From the IMG/VR virus record IMGVR_UViG_3300030101_001806, positions 1-53,676 of that record: a stretch of 53,676 bases of DNA; one strand, given 5' to 3'. Position numbers and translations under genes: made by a program. Numbering within the stretch: position 1 is the stretch's first letter; each line of letters opens with the position of its first letter. This DNA comes from a virus. Below the pieces are notes generated by a model. That model did no database searches. It was not told the DNA's origin and was given only the letters and a program-made list of their open reading frames with translations. This document shows positions 39,894-47,930 of the stretch, piece after piece.

Positions 39894-40307
39894 TTATCCA
39901 TATTTCTTTTTCATCGTTAAAACAATTTGATAAGAATCACCTGAACCTGCACCTGTTGTAGTAAATTTTATGTCACCAGTTGGACTTGTTCCTGTCTGTT
40001 TTGTATTAGGCAGACCACCAACTTCTTTATAATCTACTTCACCAGATTGACCTTCATCAAGATTAAGCATAATTATATTTGTGCTGGCACCTGCTAAAAC
40101 TTGCACAGTCATGCCTTTAACAACCCATGTACACTTTAATATTTTTACACCTGTGCATGCATCACCATTAGCATTTGCTTGTAATGTTGAAACATCGACT
40201 TTAGTTACTGCAGATTCATTCCCAGTATCAACATATTGATATTGGAATGCCATTACGATTTCGCTAGTGTTTTCAGAAAGAATAGTGCTTGATGTAATAT
40301 CAGCCAT
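39894..40307 (-). CDS. Small beta virion protein (137 residues)
   Basis: A beta-rich protein of a type frequent beside capsid genes in marine phages: VMAFQYQYVDTGNESAVTKV at the start, a Gly-rich middle and DSYQIVLTMKKKYG at the end. No enzyme motif is visible. It may be a head-fibre or decoration protein. Its ribosome site AGGAGG lies before the ATG (TCCTCC on the plus strand at about 40313). Confidence 0.65.
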   Translation of the reverse strand: MADITSSTILSENTSEIVMAFQYQYVDTGNESAVTKVDVSTLQANANGDACTGVKILKCTWVVKGMTVQVLAGASTNIIMLNLDEGQSGEVDYKEVGGLPNTKQTGTSPTGDIKFTTTGAGSGDSYQIVLTMKKKYG

Positions 40308-40319
40308 TATATCCTCCTA

Positions 40320-40790
40320 TTAACTGTCAGCAAATGGTGTAGCCAATGAGCCAGAACCTATTAAAACACCTTGTACCATATATTCTGCAGTTGCTAATGC
40401 TGTAATCTCAAGATAAGAAAATTTATCTCCACCTTGTGTGCCACCATTTAATGATATAACGTCATTCGTTGATGCAGGTATAAAAGTTTTTTCTGCATCA
40501 TCTGTTATTGCAACTGTTAATGAACCAACGAATTTGTCAGTGCCATCTGTTTTAATATCTAAATCAGTTGCATCTGTGCCTATAAAAAAAGTATATTTAG
40601 CACCTAACTCTCCAGACTTTATTGATGGTAGTGTTACTGCACCATCTGCGTCATTGACTTCGATGATACGACCTGCGTGGTCATTAAATGTTAATGTTGT
40701 TTCTGCTGTAATATCTACAATATTATTAGATCCAGCTTGTATAAATCCATTGTTTGATACAACTGGACCAGAAAAAGTTGATTTAGCCAT
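40320..40790 (-). CDS. Probable capsid decoration protein (156 residues)
   Basis: It lies directly after the capsid gene. The protein has a beta pattern with FNDHAGRIIEVNDADGAVTLP and an acidic Gly/Thr-rich middle, similar to small head decoration proteins or the C-terminal beta domain of fibre proteins in marine phages. A similar module ends the 420-residue fibre (35004-36266). The leader has AAGGAG before the ATG and a structured 5' region (see 40841-40870). Confidence 0.6.
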   Translation of the reverse strand: MAKSTFSGPVVSNNGFIQAGSNNIVDITAETTLTFNDHAGRIIEVNDADGAVTLPSIKSGELGAKYTFFIGTDATDLDIKTDGTDKFVGSLTVAITDDAEKTFIPASTNDVISLNGGTQGGDKFSYLEITALATAEYMVQGVLIGSGSLATPFADS

Positions 40791-40840
40791 TTTTATTCTC
40801 CTTGTCTTGGCAAATGTCAGCTTTCGCTGTCAAGGTTAAA

Positions 40841-40870
40841 ATTTGGAGGGAGAGCCCATCTTCTCCCTCC
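40841..40870 (-). terminator. Hairpin after the major capsid gene
   Basis: On the minus strand GGAGGGAGA and TCTCCCTCC form a 9-bp GC-rich stem (40862-40870 with 40845-40853), followed by AAATTTT. It lies 13 bases beyond the capsid stop. The T-run is short, so it may be a partial terminator that lets capsid mRNA outnumber downstream mRNA. A second small hairpin, CAGC-GAAA-GCTG, follows just before the next ribosome site. Confidence 0.6.
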
Positions 40871-40883
40871 ACTGGAGGAACTG

Positions 40884-41795
40884 TTATGCAGCACCTTCTG
40901 TTCCAAAGATTCCTCTCCAGTCAGTAAAACCAAAAGAGTATCTTTCACGAACTTTGTAACGAACATTACCAGTCTCAAAGTCTCCCTCTACACCTTTTTT
41001 AAGTGGGGATCTTTGAAACATTTTAAGTCCATCAGGCACATCAGTCTTGATGAAAAACTGATCACTGTCAGTCAATCTTCTCATAATGTGATAACCTTGT
41101 GGCAAGTAACCACCAGATCTGATAGCATTAATGTCGTTATCTGCTGTTCCAGTTCTTAACTGAGTTTCCAAAAGTCTCTCTGCTGTGAAAGTATATGCTG
41201 TTGGAATAATAAGCATTGTGCCTTGGGCAGCAATTCTTAATCCTCTTTCATCTTTCATATCAGCAATTTGGATTAAAAGAGACTCTAATGAGGTCTCAGA
41301 TAAGTCTGCAGCAGTTGCCAAAGTGTTACTTTGATTTCCACTTTGAGTTGGATGTGATGTGCTTAATAATGCCACACCATCTCCACCTGCGTAAACACCT
41401 GCAGTTGTCGCATTATTTAAAATGGTTGCTGCTTTAATTTCTTTAGTTGCAGCCATAGATCTTGCTAATGCCTTTGTGTATCTTGAGGCAATAGATCCAT
41501 ATAATCCATCTTCTTCTGCTTCCTCAGTTATTGAAAAAGCCAATGCGATAGTTTCGTGTTGGTATCTAGCTGTCCACTGTTGACTTGCAGTATCATATGA
41601 TATTGCAGCACCTTCATCTTTTGTTGGTGCATTGCCAAAACCTGTTAACAATACATCTTCTTCAAATGCTTTTTGAGAAGTGTTCTGATCAAATACAGGT
41701 GTATATTCTGGTGGATAGCTGTCATACTCGAGACCAAAGAGAGTATTCAATCCTGGTTCGAGCATTTTTGCAAATTGTGCTCTATTCATAGACAT
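40884..41795 (-). CDS. Major capsid protein (HK97 fold, Mu gpT-like)
   Basis: A 303-residue protein of the size and pattern of Mu gpT-like capsid proteins: MNRAQFAKMLEPGLNTLFGL at the start, then a segment with QQWTARYQHETIALAFSITEE, a helix ARSMAATKEIKAATILNNA (the long spine helix), TMLIIPTAYTFTAERLLE, and a C-terminal strand RYKVRERYSFGFTDWRGIFG. The preceding gene order (scaffold, 161-residue protein, 183-residue head protein) is that of a head module. A GC-rich hairpin follows the gene. The fold assignment is by pattern. Confidence 0.85.
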   Translation of the reverse strand: MSMNRAQFAKMLEPGLNTLFGLEYDSYPPEYTPVFDQNTSQKAFEEDVLLTGFGNAPTKDEGAAISYDTASQQWTARYQHETIALAFSITEEAEEDGLYGSIASRYTKALARSMAATKEIKAATILNNATTAGVYAGGDGVALLSTSHPTQSGNQSNTLATAADLSETSLESLLIQIADMKDERGLRIAAQGTMLIIPTAYTFTAERLLETQLRTGTADNDINAIRSGGYLPQGYHIMRRLTDSDQFFIKTDVPDGLKMFQRSPLKKGVEGDFETGNVRYKVRERYSFGFTDWRGIFGTEGAA

Positions 41796-41807
41796 AAATT
41801 ACTCTCC

Positions 41808-42359
41808 TTATATTCCTGCTGTAGCTTTTAATAAGTGCTCATTAATGAGAACTTCAAGCTGTGCATATTGAGCAAAACTATTGGATGGATCTTCCCATAG
41901 ACCAAGAATTTTGCAAGTTGCTGTTCCATTAGACATAGTTCCATTTAATGTGAAACCAGACTGACCTGTTGTTGTTGAGCCTGAACCTGCGACTACGTCA
42001 GCACATTCCCCAACACTTGTCTGAGCAGGTGTACCTGCTGACTGAATTCTAAACACAGTATATGGATCATCATAGACATAAGCAACAATGTCGGTTGCTA
42101 CTGTTCCTGATGGCCAATATTGTGAATAGACATAACTTCCGTCTGACGCAGTGTAAGACACTCCTGCGAAAACACCTATATTATTTGTCTCTGTTGCAGT
42201 ATGAGGTGTTATAACACCATCCGCTGTAAGAATAACTAGATCGCCAGTAAAAATATTCTCTGCTAATCCAGATGTGATAGTATATTTGTTTGCACGAGGA
42301 CTGTTTCCACTCATATGACGGACTGGTATTAAACCATAAGCTGCATTTGGATTTGCCAT
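41808..42359 (-). CDS. Head protein, likely decoration or minor capsid (183 residues)
   Basis: It starts MANPNAAYGLIPVRHMSGNS, a pattern repeatedly found just upstream of capsid genes in marine phages. The protein is beta-rich with a Gly/Thr/Ser-rich centre (AGSGSTTTGQSGFTLNGTMS) and ends in a helix. It is probably a head decoration or minor capsid protein. No motif defines it more closely. Confidence 0.65.
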   Translation of the reverse strand: MANPNAAYGLIPVRHMSGNSPRANKYTITSGLAENIFTGDLVILTADGVITPHTATETNNIGVFAGVSYTASDGSYVYSQYWPSGTVATDIVAYVYDDPYTVFRIQSAGTPAQTSVGECADVVAGSGSTTTGQSGFTLNGTMSNGTATCKILGLWEDPSNSFAQYAQLEVLINEHLLKATAGI

Positions 42360-42384
42360 AATGCTATCTCCTTATATTAAAGTG

Positions 42385-42870
42385 TTAATCATCCATAGCA
42401 GAAACTTCTTTTCTGCCACCCATAACAGAACTCTTCCTCTCTTGATAGATTGGTTGTCCTGCTCTACGTCCTAAAGCATCCAAATCGCCTGCCAAAGATT
42501 CGTTTTGCTGAGTGCTTTTTTCACTATAATATGCCTTCATAGATTTATATTTATCTTTAGGCATCTCACACAGCAACATTCCCTCTATGCCAATACAACC
42601 TGCCCACTGACCATGATTAATCGTCGGAAACAACTGACCTTTCACAGTTTCTGCTTTACGTGGTTCCCATCCTTCACGCATACGTTTGTATACGTTGTCT
42701 GGAGTGTCCTTACCCTGAATCGAGGTTGCGACCCATCGTTGAACCATTCCAGGACGTACTTCTGGAGCATCCAACAATGCTGGTGGTTGCCAATTTGTTT
42801 GAGGTCTACTTTCCTCATCTCTGATTGACATCCTTAAATCGTTTGAACGAACATTTCTTTTTTCAGTCAT
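42385..42870 (-). CDS. Conserved head-module protein (161 residues)
   Basis: A basic, disordered-looking N-terminus precedes PGMVQRWVATSIQGKDTPDN and RMREGWEPR, a combination common in phage head modules between scaffold and capsid. A segment with GCIGIEGMLLCEMPKDKY and a Gln-rich acidic C-terminus follow. The function is unknown; it may be an assembly or connector protein. The start follows the scaffold stop closely. Confidence 0.7.
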   Translation of the reverse strand: MTEKRNVRSNDLRMSIRDEESRPQTNWQPPALLDAPEVRPGMVQRWVATSIQGKDTPDNVYKRMREGWEPRKAETVKGQLFPTINHGQWAGCIGIEGMLLCEMPKDKYKSMKAYYSEKSTQQNESLAGDLDALGRRAGQPIYQERKSSVMGGRKEVSAMDD

Positions 42871-42872
42871 TA

Positions 42873-43805
42873 CTAACTCCTTGTTTTAGTTTTTTGAATT
42901 TCATTTGCATATTTTTTTAATGCCTTTTCATCCGTTATACCAAGTTCCCTAGCAATAGCAAGTTCGTCTCTTGTTACTTTGACTCTGTTGCCTTTATAAG
43001 CTGAGCCACCTGCAGTTGGTGCGACTGGATCTCTGCTTTTTGCTCTTGGCTTAGTCTGGCCAACTTCGTCGTCCTTTCCTGATATTAACTCGGGATACAG
43101 CTTTCGTAAACGATTATTTAAAGTTTTATAATAATCAGGTGAATTTTTGTCATATCCTTCAGCATCAAGTTGAACATCGATAGATCTAGCAACTGCTGAC
43201 TCTCTCTCAAAACCTTTGGCATTGAACCAAGTATTTTCTTCCCACCATCTCATTGCTAGTGGTGGTGCAGGATTTGATACTTCTTGTTCTGCTTTTCCTA
43301 CTGTTGGTGATGCTGATTGATTTTGCCTTGCTTGCTCTTGCATTTGCTGAATCCTAAAAGCAGATCTCATATCAGCCATTTGTTCTGTAAAATTAAGCTG
43401 TGCTTCTGTGTCACCTTCCTCGATAGCTTTGGCAAGTGCTGTCTTAGTTTGATTATATCTTTCTTGAAAATTAGTTTCAGCTTGTTTTACACTGCCCTCT
43501 TCAAGTCGATTTAATCTATTTTGCAAATCATCAAGTTGAGATTTATATAACTTTGCTTCTTCTTCAGCTTTCTTTTTATCAGCTAATACATTTTTTATTC
43601 GTTTTTGAACTTTGCGACCATATTCAGAATCTTCCTCAGCTTTTTCTTGCTTTGGTTTTTCCTCTGGTTTTTGTTCTGGTTGCTGTTCTTCAACCTTTAC
43701 TTCTTGCTTTGGTGGTTCGTTTTCAACCACTTCTATTTCAAGTTCTTTCTTCTTGTCGTCAATTTCACCTTGAATTTCTTGCATTACATCGTTGACTTCT
43801 GCCAT
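42873..43805 (-). CDS. Capsid scaffolding protein candidate
   Basis: Scaffolds guide capsid assembly and leave before DNA enters. The 310-residue protein is very rich in Glu, Lys and Gln in its first 160 residues (EEQQPEQKPEEKPKQEKAEE) with a predicted coiled coil around 70-125, and has a more ordered C-terminal part (TRDELAIARELGITDEKALKKYANE) that could contact capsid subunits. The position before the capsid genes matches. No catalytic motif is visible, so a protease is unlikely. Confidence 0.78.
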   Translation of the reverse strand: MAEVNDVMQEIQGEIDDKKKELEIEVVENEPPKQEVKVEEQQPEQKPEEKPKQEKAEEDSEYGRKVQKRIKNVLADKKKAEEEAKLYKSQLDDLQNRLNRLEEGSVKQAETNFQERYNQTKTALAKAIEEGDTEAQLNFTEQMADMRSAFRIQQMQEQARQNQSASPTVGKAEQEVSNPAPPLAMRWWEENTWFNAKGFERESAVARSIDVQLDAEGYDKNSPDYYKTLNNRLRKLYPELISGKDDEVGQTKPRAKSRDPVAPTAGGSAYKGNRVKVTRDELAIARELGITDEKALKKYANEIQKTKTRS

Positions 43806-43817
43806 GATAAACCTCCT

Positions 43818-44216
43818 TTAAATGTATGCAGTTACTTCTACTCCCTCAGGCAAGATTGCTGTAATCTCGTCATCATTCAGAAGTAAAAATCTAACATTTT
43901 GAACAACTATCTTTTGACCAGCATATTTTCCATATGTAACTTGGTCACCAATTTTTGGTAATCTAGTCATTCTCCATGACTGACCTGTATCTCTATCTCG
44001 ATATGCCAGTTCACCTATTGCACAAACTGTTCCATGTGCAGTAAGTATTTGCTCATTTTCTTTGACTTTATCAGGCAAAAGGATGCCACCTTTTGTCTTT
44101 GCTTTTATCTCATTTGGTTGAATTAAAATTTTCCAGTTCATTGGTATTGGTAACTGGTGTGAACCAACAGTTGCTTTGCTCAGACTGTCGGTGTATATTG
44201 CATGCTGATGAGACAT
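43818..44216 (-). CDS. GroES/gp31-like co-chaperonin
   Basis: From about residue 26 the protein follows the Cpn10 fold: NWKILIQPNEIKAKTKGGIL (compare bacterial GroES, with its GGIVL mobile loop), then TAHGTVCAIGELAYRD, IGDQVTYGKYAGQKIVVQN and a closing FLLLNDDEITAILPE. The first 25 residues are extra. It would cap the host GroEL and help fold the phage capsid, as T4 gp31 does. It lies next to the scaffold gene, which supports that job. No GroEL gene was seen. Confidence 0.85.
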   Translation of the reverse strand: MSHQHAIYTDSLSKATVGSHQLPIPMNWKILIQPNEIKAKTKGGILLPDKVKENEQILTAHGTVCAIGELAYRDRDTGQSWRMTRLPKIGDQVTYGKYAGQKIVVQNVRFLLLNDDEITAILPEGVEVTAYI

Positions 44217-44218
44217 GT

Positions 44219-44416
44219 TTAATCATCCTCTCTATTTATTTCTTTTAATGTTTCATCGATAATCGCACAAGCATCTTCTATCCCTTGTGCGATACCAACG
44301 TCTTTTATATATGATTGATAATCGGACTCCCCACCATCAATCATCTTCTCTGCTATCGCAGATCTTTTCGTCCTCAGATTCTTTTTTATTATCTGAAGAA
44401 GTTCTGTTGTGTTCAT
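44219..44416 (-). CDS. Small helical late protein (65 residues)
   Basis: A helical acidic protein with NTTELLQIIKKNLRTKRSAI at the start and YIKDVGIAQGIEDACAIIDE in the middle, a pattern I know from marine phages next to the co-chaperonin region. The function is unknown. It overlaps a putative 48-residue frame upstream by 80 bases. Confidence 0.7.
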   Translation of the reverse strand: MNTTELLQIIKKNLRTKRSAIAEKMIDGGESDYQSYIKDVGIAQGIEDACAIIDETLKEINREDD

Positions 44417-44483
44417 TTATGTCTGCCTCTCCAGACATGGAAACACCTGTAACATTAATTGTTACATCTTTTTTATTTTCCAT
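44337..44483 (-). CDS. Possible small acidic protein (48 residues)
   Basis: Hand translated from ATG 44483 to TGA 44337. It begins MENKKDVTINVTGVSMSGEA and ends in a charged acidic tail. It overlaps the Lys-rich 32-residue gene at its start (11 bases) and the 65-residue gene for 80 bases, which lowers confidence. Its start context fits the tight packing of this region. Confidence 0.35.
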   Translation of the reverse strand: MENKKDVTINVTGVSMSGEADINEHNRTSSDNKKESEDEKICDSREDD

Positions 44484-44571
44484 ATCCCTTCATCTTTTTC
44501 TTTTTCATTGGCTTCTTTTTCATTACCATTTTCTTTTTCTTCATGCCTTTTTTCTTTTTGCCATGATCCAT
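44473..44571 (-). CDS. Lysine-rich mini-protein (32 residues)
   Basis: Hand translated from ATG 44571. It is preceded by a perfect AGGAGG eight bases upstream, the best ribosome site I saw in the late block. Of 32 residues 17 are Lys and 6 are Met; the sequence starts MDHGKKKKGMKKKK. It may bind DNA, RNA or membranes. The strong ribosome site argues for a real, well-expressed product. Confidence 0.6.
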   Translation of the reverse strand: MDHGKKKKGMKKKKMVMKKKPMKKKKMKGYGK

Positions 44572-44642
44572 GATTTTGCCTCCTTTTAGCAGTTTTGAAA
44601 ATTTAGTCCTATTTAACATTGTAATCGTTTCTGTTCAATAAA

Positions 44643-45389
44643 TCAAGTTGTGTCGTCTGGTAAATTACTTAATGCACCTTTTACAGCAACTCCACCAAAA
44701 CCTAAAATTTTTAAAATATCTCCTAACTTACCAACATATCTTCCACCATCTTGTTGCATTGTGCTTAACTCATCATAAATAGGTGTGTCTGGTGGTAAGT
44801 TTTTAATATCTGCATCTCCAAATAATTGTACCAGTGCTTCATCAGACCCAAGATCTTTTAATGCTCTCATGCGATGACGACCTTCATGCATATCTATTTG
44901 TATTATTGGTTTATCATCAGCACCTTTTAATACTTTATATCCCAACTGTGGAACACCAGAAGTATATTCTGGACCACCTAATGGTATTTTTTCTGATATT
45001 GTGTCTTTAATTGATGCGACATTTTCATTGGTTTGGCTCATCATGTCTTTAGATATAGGATCAAACATGTAATCATCAGGAAGTTTATCGTCTGTCAGCC
45101 TTGCAGCAAGTTTCCTATAATCATCTGGATCTATAAGACCAACAGAATAAAAATCTCTAAACTGAGTACCACCACCACTTTGTGCTGATCTTGCAACACT
45201 ATCAAGATCTTGTTTATCAAAGAGTTCAAAAGACTCTGGTGAGAACATATCAATCTTTTTTAATTTTTCACCACCTTGAGTCACAATCCTCCTTGCTTCA
45301 ACTGTTGGGTCTTTTGATTTCATAGCAAGAGAATTAATCCAACTTTTTAATTCTGGAGATATGGATCTTAGATACTTGCTTATATTCAT
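44643..45389 (-). CDS. Late protein with ParB-like motif (248 residues)
   Basis: Most of the protein is not recognised. IQIDMHEGRHRMRALKDLG near residues 165-183 resembles the ParB/sulfiredoxin-like nucleotide-binding motif (GRHRxxAL). It ends GALSNLPDDTT, another copy of the recurrent late motif. Its start overlaps the upstream gene by 4 bases. A virion component or an enzyme carried in the virion are both possible. Confidence 0.6.
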   Translation of the reverse strand: MNISKYLRSISPELKSWINSLAMKSKDPTVEARRIVTQGGEKLKKIDMFSPESFELFDKQDLDSVARSAQSGGGTQFRDFYSVGLIDPDDYRKLAARLTDDKLPDDYMFDPISKDMMSQTNENVASIKDTISEKIPLGGPEYTSGVPQLGYKVLKGADDKPIIQIDMHEGRHRMRALKDLGSDEALVQLFGDADIKNLPPDTPIYDELSTMQQDGGRYVGKLGDILKILGFGGVAVKGALSNLPDDTT

Positions 45390-46210
45390 TCTGTAAGATC
45401 CTTTTTGAGAATATTAACAACATTCTCCTCAAAATAAGTTTCTCTGCTTTCTCCTGGAAAGTCATCTGGATATGCATCATAAAAATCTAGATTTCCATCC
45501 AACTGCTCTATCATTAAATCATTAGCTTTTTCAATATTGCCATCTGCTTCTTCTAAAAAATCATCAGCACTTTTCGTAAAAAGATTGTCTGCATTGCCTT
45601 TGTTAAACCATGCAAAAAGTGTTTTTGGATTTGGTATAAGTTTTTTAAGTGAACCAGCATCTGCAGAATCCATTACCTCATCAATCTTTTTTACAGTTGT
45701 AAATGGTATCTCTTTGGCGACTTTTGCCTTTGGCACATTACCTAAAGCACCAATTAATGGCTCTGCTGCAACAGTCGCCAATGCACCTTTGCCCATAGTT
45801 TTCAATGTTCCTCTCTTTTGCTCATCTACTATCTCATCTGCTATACTTTTATTCTTAGATTTTAAACTTCTTAAAAATTTAATTGTTTGCTGTGTAAATG
45901 GGAATGCTTTGGCTACTGATTCACCAAGAGTAACTGCACCAATCGTGCCTTCAATAGCATAATCAAGTGGTGTTTGTGCTGTTTTTAATCCTCGGACAGA
46001 TTCATCTAAACCAAAAGCAAGTCCGACAGGTGTAAATTCTAAAACACCAGATGCTTCTGCCATGTTAAGATCTGGTCTTGTTGATCCTGTAAAACCTCGA
46101 GCAGTCTTTTGTGCCATATAATTATCCATGCCAAGATTAGTTAAAGCACCAGCAATATATTGCTTTGTTCTTTCTCTAAGTGTTGGATTGTATGGTCTTA
46201 GTTCAGCCAT
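45386..46210 (-). CDS. Late structural-type protein (274 residues)
   Basis: It begins MAELRPYNPTLRERTKQYIAG and has two copies of the recurrent motif (AGALTNLG at residues 20-27 and IGALGNVP near 155). A mildly hydrophobic Gly/Ala-rich middle is followed by a charged, helical C-terminal half. Similar N-termini occur in marine phage late proteins without known function. It is a candidate virion or ejection protein. Confidence 0.65.
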   Translation of the reverse strand: MAELRPYNPTLRERTKQYIAGALTNLGMDNYMAQKTARGFTGSTRPDLNMAEASGVLEFTPVGLAFGLDESVRGLKTAQTPLDYAIEGTIGAVTLGESVAKAFPFTQQTIKFLRSLKSKNKSIADEIVDEQKRGTLKTMGKGALATVAAEPLIGALGNVPKAKVAKEIPFTTVKKIDEVMDSADAGSLKKLIPNPKTLFAWFNKGNADNLFTKSADDFLEEADGNIEKANDLMIEQLDGNLDFYDAYPDDFPGESRETYFEENVVNILKKDLTE

Positions 46211-46392
46211 TACACTTGACCACTACTGAGTTCTCTGGCCAGTATCTGTAATGTTTCCTTAAATCCTTTGTCTAATGTTTTTGCTAACTTCGCAAACTTC
46301 TTTGGACTTAATTCGTCTGTAGATATTTTTTTAGATTTTAAAAATTTTTTTGCTGCTCTTATCTCTGCATTCGCAACTTTTTTAACTGACAT
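46210..46392 (-). CDS. Small basic protein (60 residues)
   Basis: A Lys/Ala-rich helical protein (SVKKVANAEIRAAKKFLKSK at its start) with no known domain. It overlaps the oxygenase gene by 11 bases upstream and the 274-residue gene by one base downstream. It belongs to the run of small basic late proteins. Confidence 0.6.
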   Translation of the reverse strand: MSVKKVANAEIRAAKKFLKSKKISTDELSPKKFAKLAKTLDKGFKETLQILARELSSGQV

Positions 46393-47047
46393 TATTTTGC
46401 TCCGAAGTTAAACTTATATTTGCTGAAAAAGATCTTCTTTCACCTTCACCAAAGAAAGGATAAACAGTATGAAACAAATGTGATGGAAATATAAAAAGAT
46501 CTCCAACGACAGGCATGCAACATAAATTTCCTGGAGTGACAATAGAACTAGAGCCATAAATAAAATCAATGTAACCTTCTGTTGCGTATTTTTCTTTGGT
46601 GTTTCTTGTGTTCTTTTCACTTATTCCCTCTGGCACTTTTAAATATGCAACACAAGAAAATGTACCATTGGTGTGAATGTGAGTTGGATTGTAATCTGCC
46701 TCAAAAGATCTTACAAACCAAGAACTGTGAATGATTATCTGCTGTGGTATTGCATCATTTCCTCTTGTTCCTTTTTCTTTCATGAACTCATCATGCAAAC
46801 CTCTTGTAAGATTGCCAAGAAATTTTCCAAAAGGATTCATCTCTGGTGCGTTCATATCACATCTTAGTTCTTCTGCAACATGACCAACCAACTCTGCTGA
46901 TTCATCTAGTTCTTTTCTTTTATTATCATCTTGCAATATTTTATCACATTGCTCATTTAAAGAATTTACAAAATCCATTGGCATTTTTGCACGAAGTATT
47001 CGTGGTCCAAATGGTCTTAATATATCAACTTGAAGTTCTTGATTCAT
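46382..47047 (-). CDS. 2-oxoglutarate/Fe(II) oxygenase-like protein
   Basis: The start is set at ATG 47047, just after the stop of the upstream gene; an in-frame Met at 47104 would overlap that gene by 56 bases. The 221-residue product has the double-stranded beta-helix pattern of phage-type 2OG oxygenases: THIHTNGTFSCVAYLKVPE with candidate iron ligands His123 and His125, FIFPSHLFHTVYPF with His190 or His193, and ERRSFSANI with an Arg for 2-oxoglutarate. Cyanophages carry relatives near structural genes. It may hydroxylate a virion protein; the substrate is unknown. Confidence 0.78.
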   Translation of the reverse strand: MNQELQVDILRPFGPRILRAKMPMDFVNSLNEQCDKILQDDNKRKELDESAELVGHVAEELRCDMNAPEMNPFGKFLGNLTRGLHDEFMKEKGTRGNDAIPQQIIIHSSWFVRSFEADYNPTHIHTNGTFSCVAYLKVPEGISEKNTRNTKEKYATEGYIDFIYGSSSIVTPGNLCCMPVVGDLFIFPSHLFHTVYPFFGEGERRSFSANISLTSEQNNVS

Positions 47048-47048
47048 A

Positions 47049-47306
47049 CTACCATGCCTTACAAGACCAATATCTTGCTTTTGTTTTTGGTCCAGGATTA
47101 TCACAGTTGTGCCTTGATCTAAAATTGCTCCTGCGTTTTGGCTGATTCTTTTTTATTTTCATGTTAGGATCTCCGAATGTAACTTTTTTTACTTTACCAC
47201 CATCCATAACATAAACGACAGACTTCTTTTTACCATAAGATGGTTCGCCTTTACCAATGCGTCTTGGCTTGTTAAGTGTAACCTTTCTGCCACGATATTC
47301 AGCCAT
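47049..47306 (-). CDS. DUF5872-like small basic protein (85 residues)
   Basis: The N-terminus starts MAEYRGRKVTLNKPRRIGKG. The C-terminus NFRSRHNCDNPGPKTKARYW followed by SCKAW is a compact Cys-bearing motif seen in phage proteins labelled DUF5872. The product is highly basic. It is probably a small virion or nucleic-acid-binding protein. It starts inside the stop of the next small gene (TAATG). Confidence 0.75.
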   Translation of the reverse strand: MAEYRGRKVTLNKPRRIGKGEPSYGKKKSVVYVMDGGKVKKVTFGDPNMKIKKNQPKRRSNFRSRHNCDNPGPKTKARYWSCKAW

Positions 47307-47464
47307 TATTTGCCTTTGTGGACTTTTTGAATCTCAAATGATGCTTTTAAACTTGAACCTTTATGTGCTTTATAACCACCTGCAGGATTTTTCATAAGTT
47401 TAAAACCTTTGCCAGACTTCATCCAGTGAAAACCTTTTGGTGCTTCAACTGACTTCTTTGCCAT
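47306..47464 (-). CDS. Small basic protein (52 residues)
   Basis: Hand translated from ATG 47464 to a stop that overlaps the following ATG (TAATG). It begins MAKKSVEAPKGFHWMKSGKG and is rich in Lys and Gly with several aromatic residues (HWM, YKAH). It is one of a chain of coupled small basic genes and is similar in style to proteins found in cyanophages. The function is unknown. Confidence 0.7.
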   Translation of the reverse strand: MAKKSVEAPKGFHWMKSGKGFKLMKNPAGGYKAHKGSSLKASFEIQKVHKGK

Positions 47465-47466
47465 AA

Positions 47467-47742
47467 TTAACCTTTCTTTTTTGTTTTCTTCTTTTTACCT
47501 AAAAGATCTGAATCTGCTTTTCTGGCACCACCTTTACCACTGACAAAACTTTTTACACGACCCATTGCCCAAGAGTGTTGTGAAGTTTTTGGTCTTGAAC
47601 CAGAACTAAAGAATGCACCTTGACCTCTTTTGTAAACTTTGTCTAGTGTTGACTTGCTGAACCTACTCGCTCCTGGAATCGAGGAATATCGACCCATGTC
47701 TTTTTTAGACTTGCTCTTTTTCTTCTTAGTTGTTGCTGCCAT
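47467..47742 (-). CDS. DUF5824-like basic protein (91 residues)
   Basis: A strongly basic N-terminus (MAATTKKKKSKSKKD) precedes a conserved-looking core with STLDKVYKRGQGAFFSSGSR and SQHSWAMGRVKSFVSG, which I know as DUF5824 from phage proteins, and the end is Lys-rich. It probably binds nucleic acid. It starts at the same base where the upstream gene ends. Confidence 0.75.
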   Translation of the reverse strand: MAATTKKKKSKSKKDMGRYSSIPGASRFSKSTLDKVYKRGQGAFFSSGSRPKTSQHSWAMGRVKSFVSGKGGARKADSDLLGKKKKTKKKG

Positions 47743-47930
47743 TAACCTTTGCTCCTTTGCTTACTAATTTTTTGCATCATTGCTTTTGTTAACTTGCCTT
47801 CTTTATATAGCTTGGCAGTCCTTTTTATCTCTCGTTCTCTTGCTTTTGGATTCTTAGCACCTGCCACATACTTCTTTGGCACGCCTTTTTTGGTCTTTGG
47901 AACTTTTTTAAACTTTCTTTTTCCTGGCAC
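47742..47930 (-). CDS. Small basic protein (62 residues)
   Basis: A Lys/Arg-rich protein (KRKFKKVPKTKKGVPKKY near the start) ending in a helical KLTKAMMQKISKQRSKG. It overlaps the 52-residue gene upstream by 23 bases. No domain is recognised. It is part of the small basic cluster. Confidence 0.65.
   Translation of the reverse strand: MPGKRKFKKVPKTKKGVPKKYVAGAKNPKAREREIKRTAKLYKEGKLTKAMMQKISKQRSKG

Noticed and set aside
43317-43886. Plus-strand Leu/Phe-rich frames opposite the scaffold gene
   Set aside because: Antisense shadows caused by the Glu/Lys/Gln-rich scaffold; no signals of their own.
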